From positions 1 to 5,984 of the forward strand of contig JALRGB010000396.1 in NCBI GenBank assembly GCA_023253575.1: a stretch of DNA of 5,984 bases, given 5' to 3'. Source of the DNA: Verrucomicrobiales bacterium. GTDB lineage: Bacteria > Verrucomicrobiota > Verrucomicrobiia > Verrucomicrobiales > V1-33. The translations under genes were made by a program, and so were the position numbers. Below the pieces are notes generated by a model. That model ran no database searches. It was not told the origin of the DNA and worked only from the letters and a program-made list of their open reading frames with translations. Shown here piece by piece: positions 5,331 through 5,984 of the stretch (positions within the stretch are counted from its first letter, which is position 1; the number at the start of each line of letters is the position of its first letter).

Positions 5331-5984
5331 TTATTGGCGTTCGATGACGACCAGCGTGATGTCGTCGTGCTGGCGGGCGCCTTTGGTGAATGAGGCGAGG
5401 GCTTCCTGCACGGCACTGAGCACGGTGCTAGCGGCGGCGCCGACAGCCGCTTGGTCGCGGAAGACGGCGGCGAGGCGGTCCTCGCCGAATTCATCGCGAC
5501 TGCTGGCTTCCAGTGCCTCGGTCACCCCGTCCGTATAAAGCAACAGTCGATCGCCCGTTTCCATCCGAAATGTCATTTCGCGCGTGGCACGGTTGAAAAC
5601 CGGACCGCGATCAACTCCGAGGGCAAGGCCTGGCGGCTTGACAGATTCAATAGTGCCGTCGGCTCGATGGAAAAACAACGGTGGATCATGACCCGCTCGC
5701 GTCATCGTGACGTCGCCACTCACACTGTCCAAGACGCAATAAGCGAGGCTGACAAACATGTCTTCCCGAATGTCCGCAAAAAGCAGGCGGTTAACTCGCT
5801 GCAAGACAGCCGTGGGAGAAAGTTGCTGCTCCGCACTGACCCGCATCAATCCCCGACACGTCGCCATCACCAAGCTCGCCGGCACGCCTTTGCCCGAAAC
5901 ATCGGCAATCACCACCCCAAGATGCGTCTCATCCAGACGAATGAAATCGTAATAATCACCGCTAACAACCTTGGCTGGCTGGCA
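5331..5984 (-). CDS. SpoIIE/RsbU-type PP2C serine phosphatase, catalytic domain (N-terminus beyond the window)
   Basis: The frame is open to the right edge, so the visible 217 residues are the C-terminal catalytic domain. This family removes phosphate from serine on anti-anti-sigma (STAS) proteins in partner-switching pathways. Counting from the edge, the metal-site motifs are SGDYYDF (8-14), VVIADVSGKGVPASLVMA (24-41), EDMFVSLAYC (74-83), AGHDPPL (97-103), DRLLLYTDGVTEA (145-157, key Asp152) and the closing HDDITLVVIE (206-215, Asp207-Asp208). The catalytic core looks intact, and only its first strand or so is missing. A GTG at 5913-5915 could be read as a start, but it falls inside the conserved core after the first metal aspartate, so it is not the real one. 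Relatives carry N-terminal GAF, PAS, HAMP or receiver domains; which one applies here cannot be seen. It is convergent with dgt, and no partner kinase or STAS gene is in view. Confidence 0.93.
   Translation of the reverse strand, partial: CQPAKVVSGDYYDFIRLDETHLGVVIADVSGKGVPASLVMATCRGLMRVSAEQQLSPTAVLQRVNRLLFADIREDMFVSLAYCVLDSVSGDVTMTRAGHDPPLFFHRADGTIESVKPPGLALGVDRGPVFNRATREMTFRMETGDRLLLYTDGVTEALEASSRDEFGEDRLAAVFRDQAAVGAAASTVLSAVQEALASFTKGARQHDDITLVVIERQ

Noticed and set aside
5042..5494. Minus-strand open frame of 150 codons across the end of dgt and the phosphatase
   Set aside because: It overlaps two genes with clear family motifs and its product is low-complexity Pro/Ala/Arg-rich sequence typical of shadow frames.

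Overview
The window is high-GC bacterial DNA, mostly from one genome that looks like Verrucomicrobiota, probably close to Opitutales/Opitutaceae. That assignment is inferred from three things: the style of the ECF sigma factor, the LRR-like plus C-type-lectin-like protein beside it, and start codons without Shine-Dalgarno sequences. No rRNA or tRNA is present to confirm it. The first ~270 bases look different: they encode part of an ABC transporter permease with almost entirely G/C-ending codons, in an actinobacterial style, and they run in frame into the verrucomicrobial-type protein. I think this is most likely a chimeric join (assembly or cloning artefact) and not a natural fusion.

Layout. 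1-1554 (+): reading frame open at the left edge, permease fragment (about 1-270) followed by the C-terminal part of a large modular protein (LRR-like stretch, helical linker, cysteine-free C-type-lectin-like domain, small C-terminal beta module). 1579-1606: probable sigma70-type promoter. 1630-2325 (+): ECF sigma factor of the group that Planctomycetes and Verrucomicrobia often keep beside Ser/Thr kinases or modular sensors. 2403-3806 (+): cysS, complete cysteinyl-tRNA synthetase. 3807-4020: 214-base intergenic stretch with no gene but packed with structure: a hairpin, a 42/40-base tandem repeat, an 11-bp perfect inverted repeat, and three copies of a 14-base unit. 4021-5286 (+): dgt, an HD-domain dGTP triphosphohydrolase. 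5290-5307: strong GC hairpin between convergent genes. 5331-5984 (-): catalytic domain of a SpoIIE/RsbU-type PP2C serine phosphatase, its N-terminus cut off by the right edge.

How it fits together. The modular protein and the ECF sigma factor may form a signalling pair. cysS and dgt are housekeeping genes of translation and nucleotide-pool control. The phosphatase belongs to the partner-switching type of signalling and is transcribed toward dgt. I see no defence system, mobile element, CRISPR array or biosynthetic cluster. The least explained parts are the repeat-filled leader of dgt, three blocks of different codon use inside dgt, and the permease/LRR junction.
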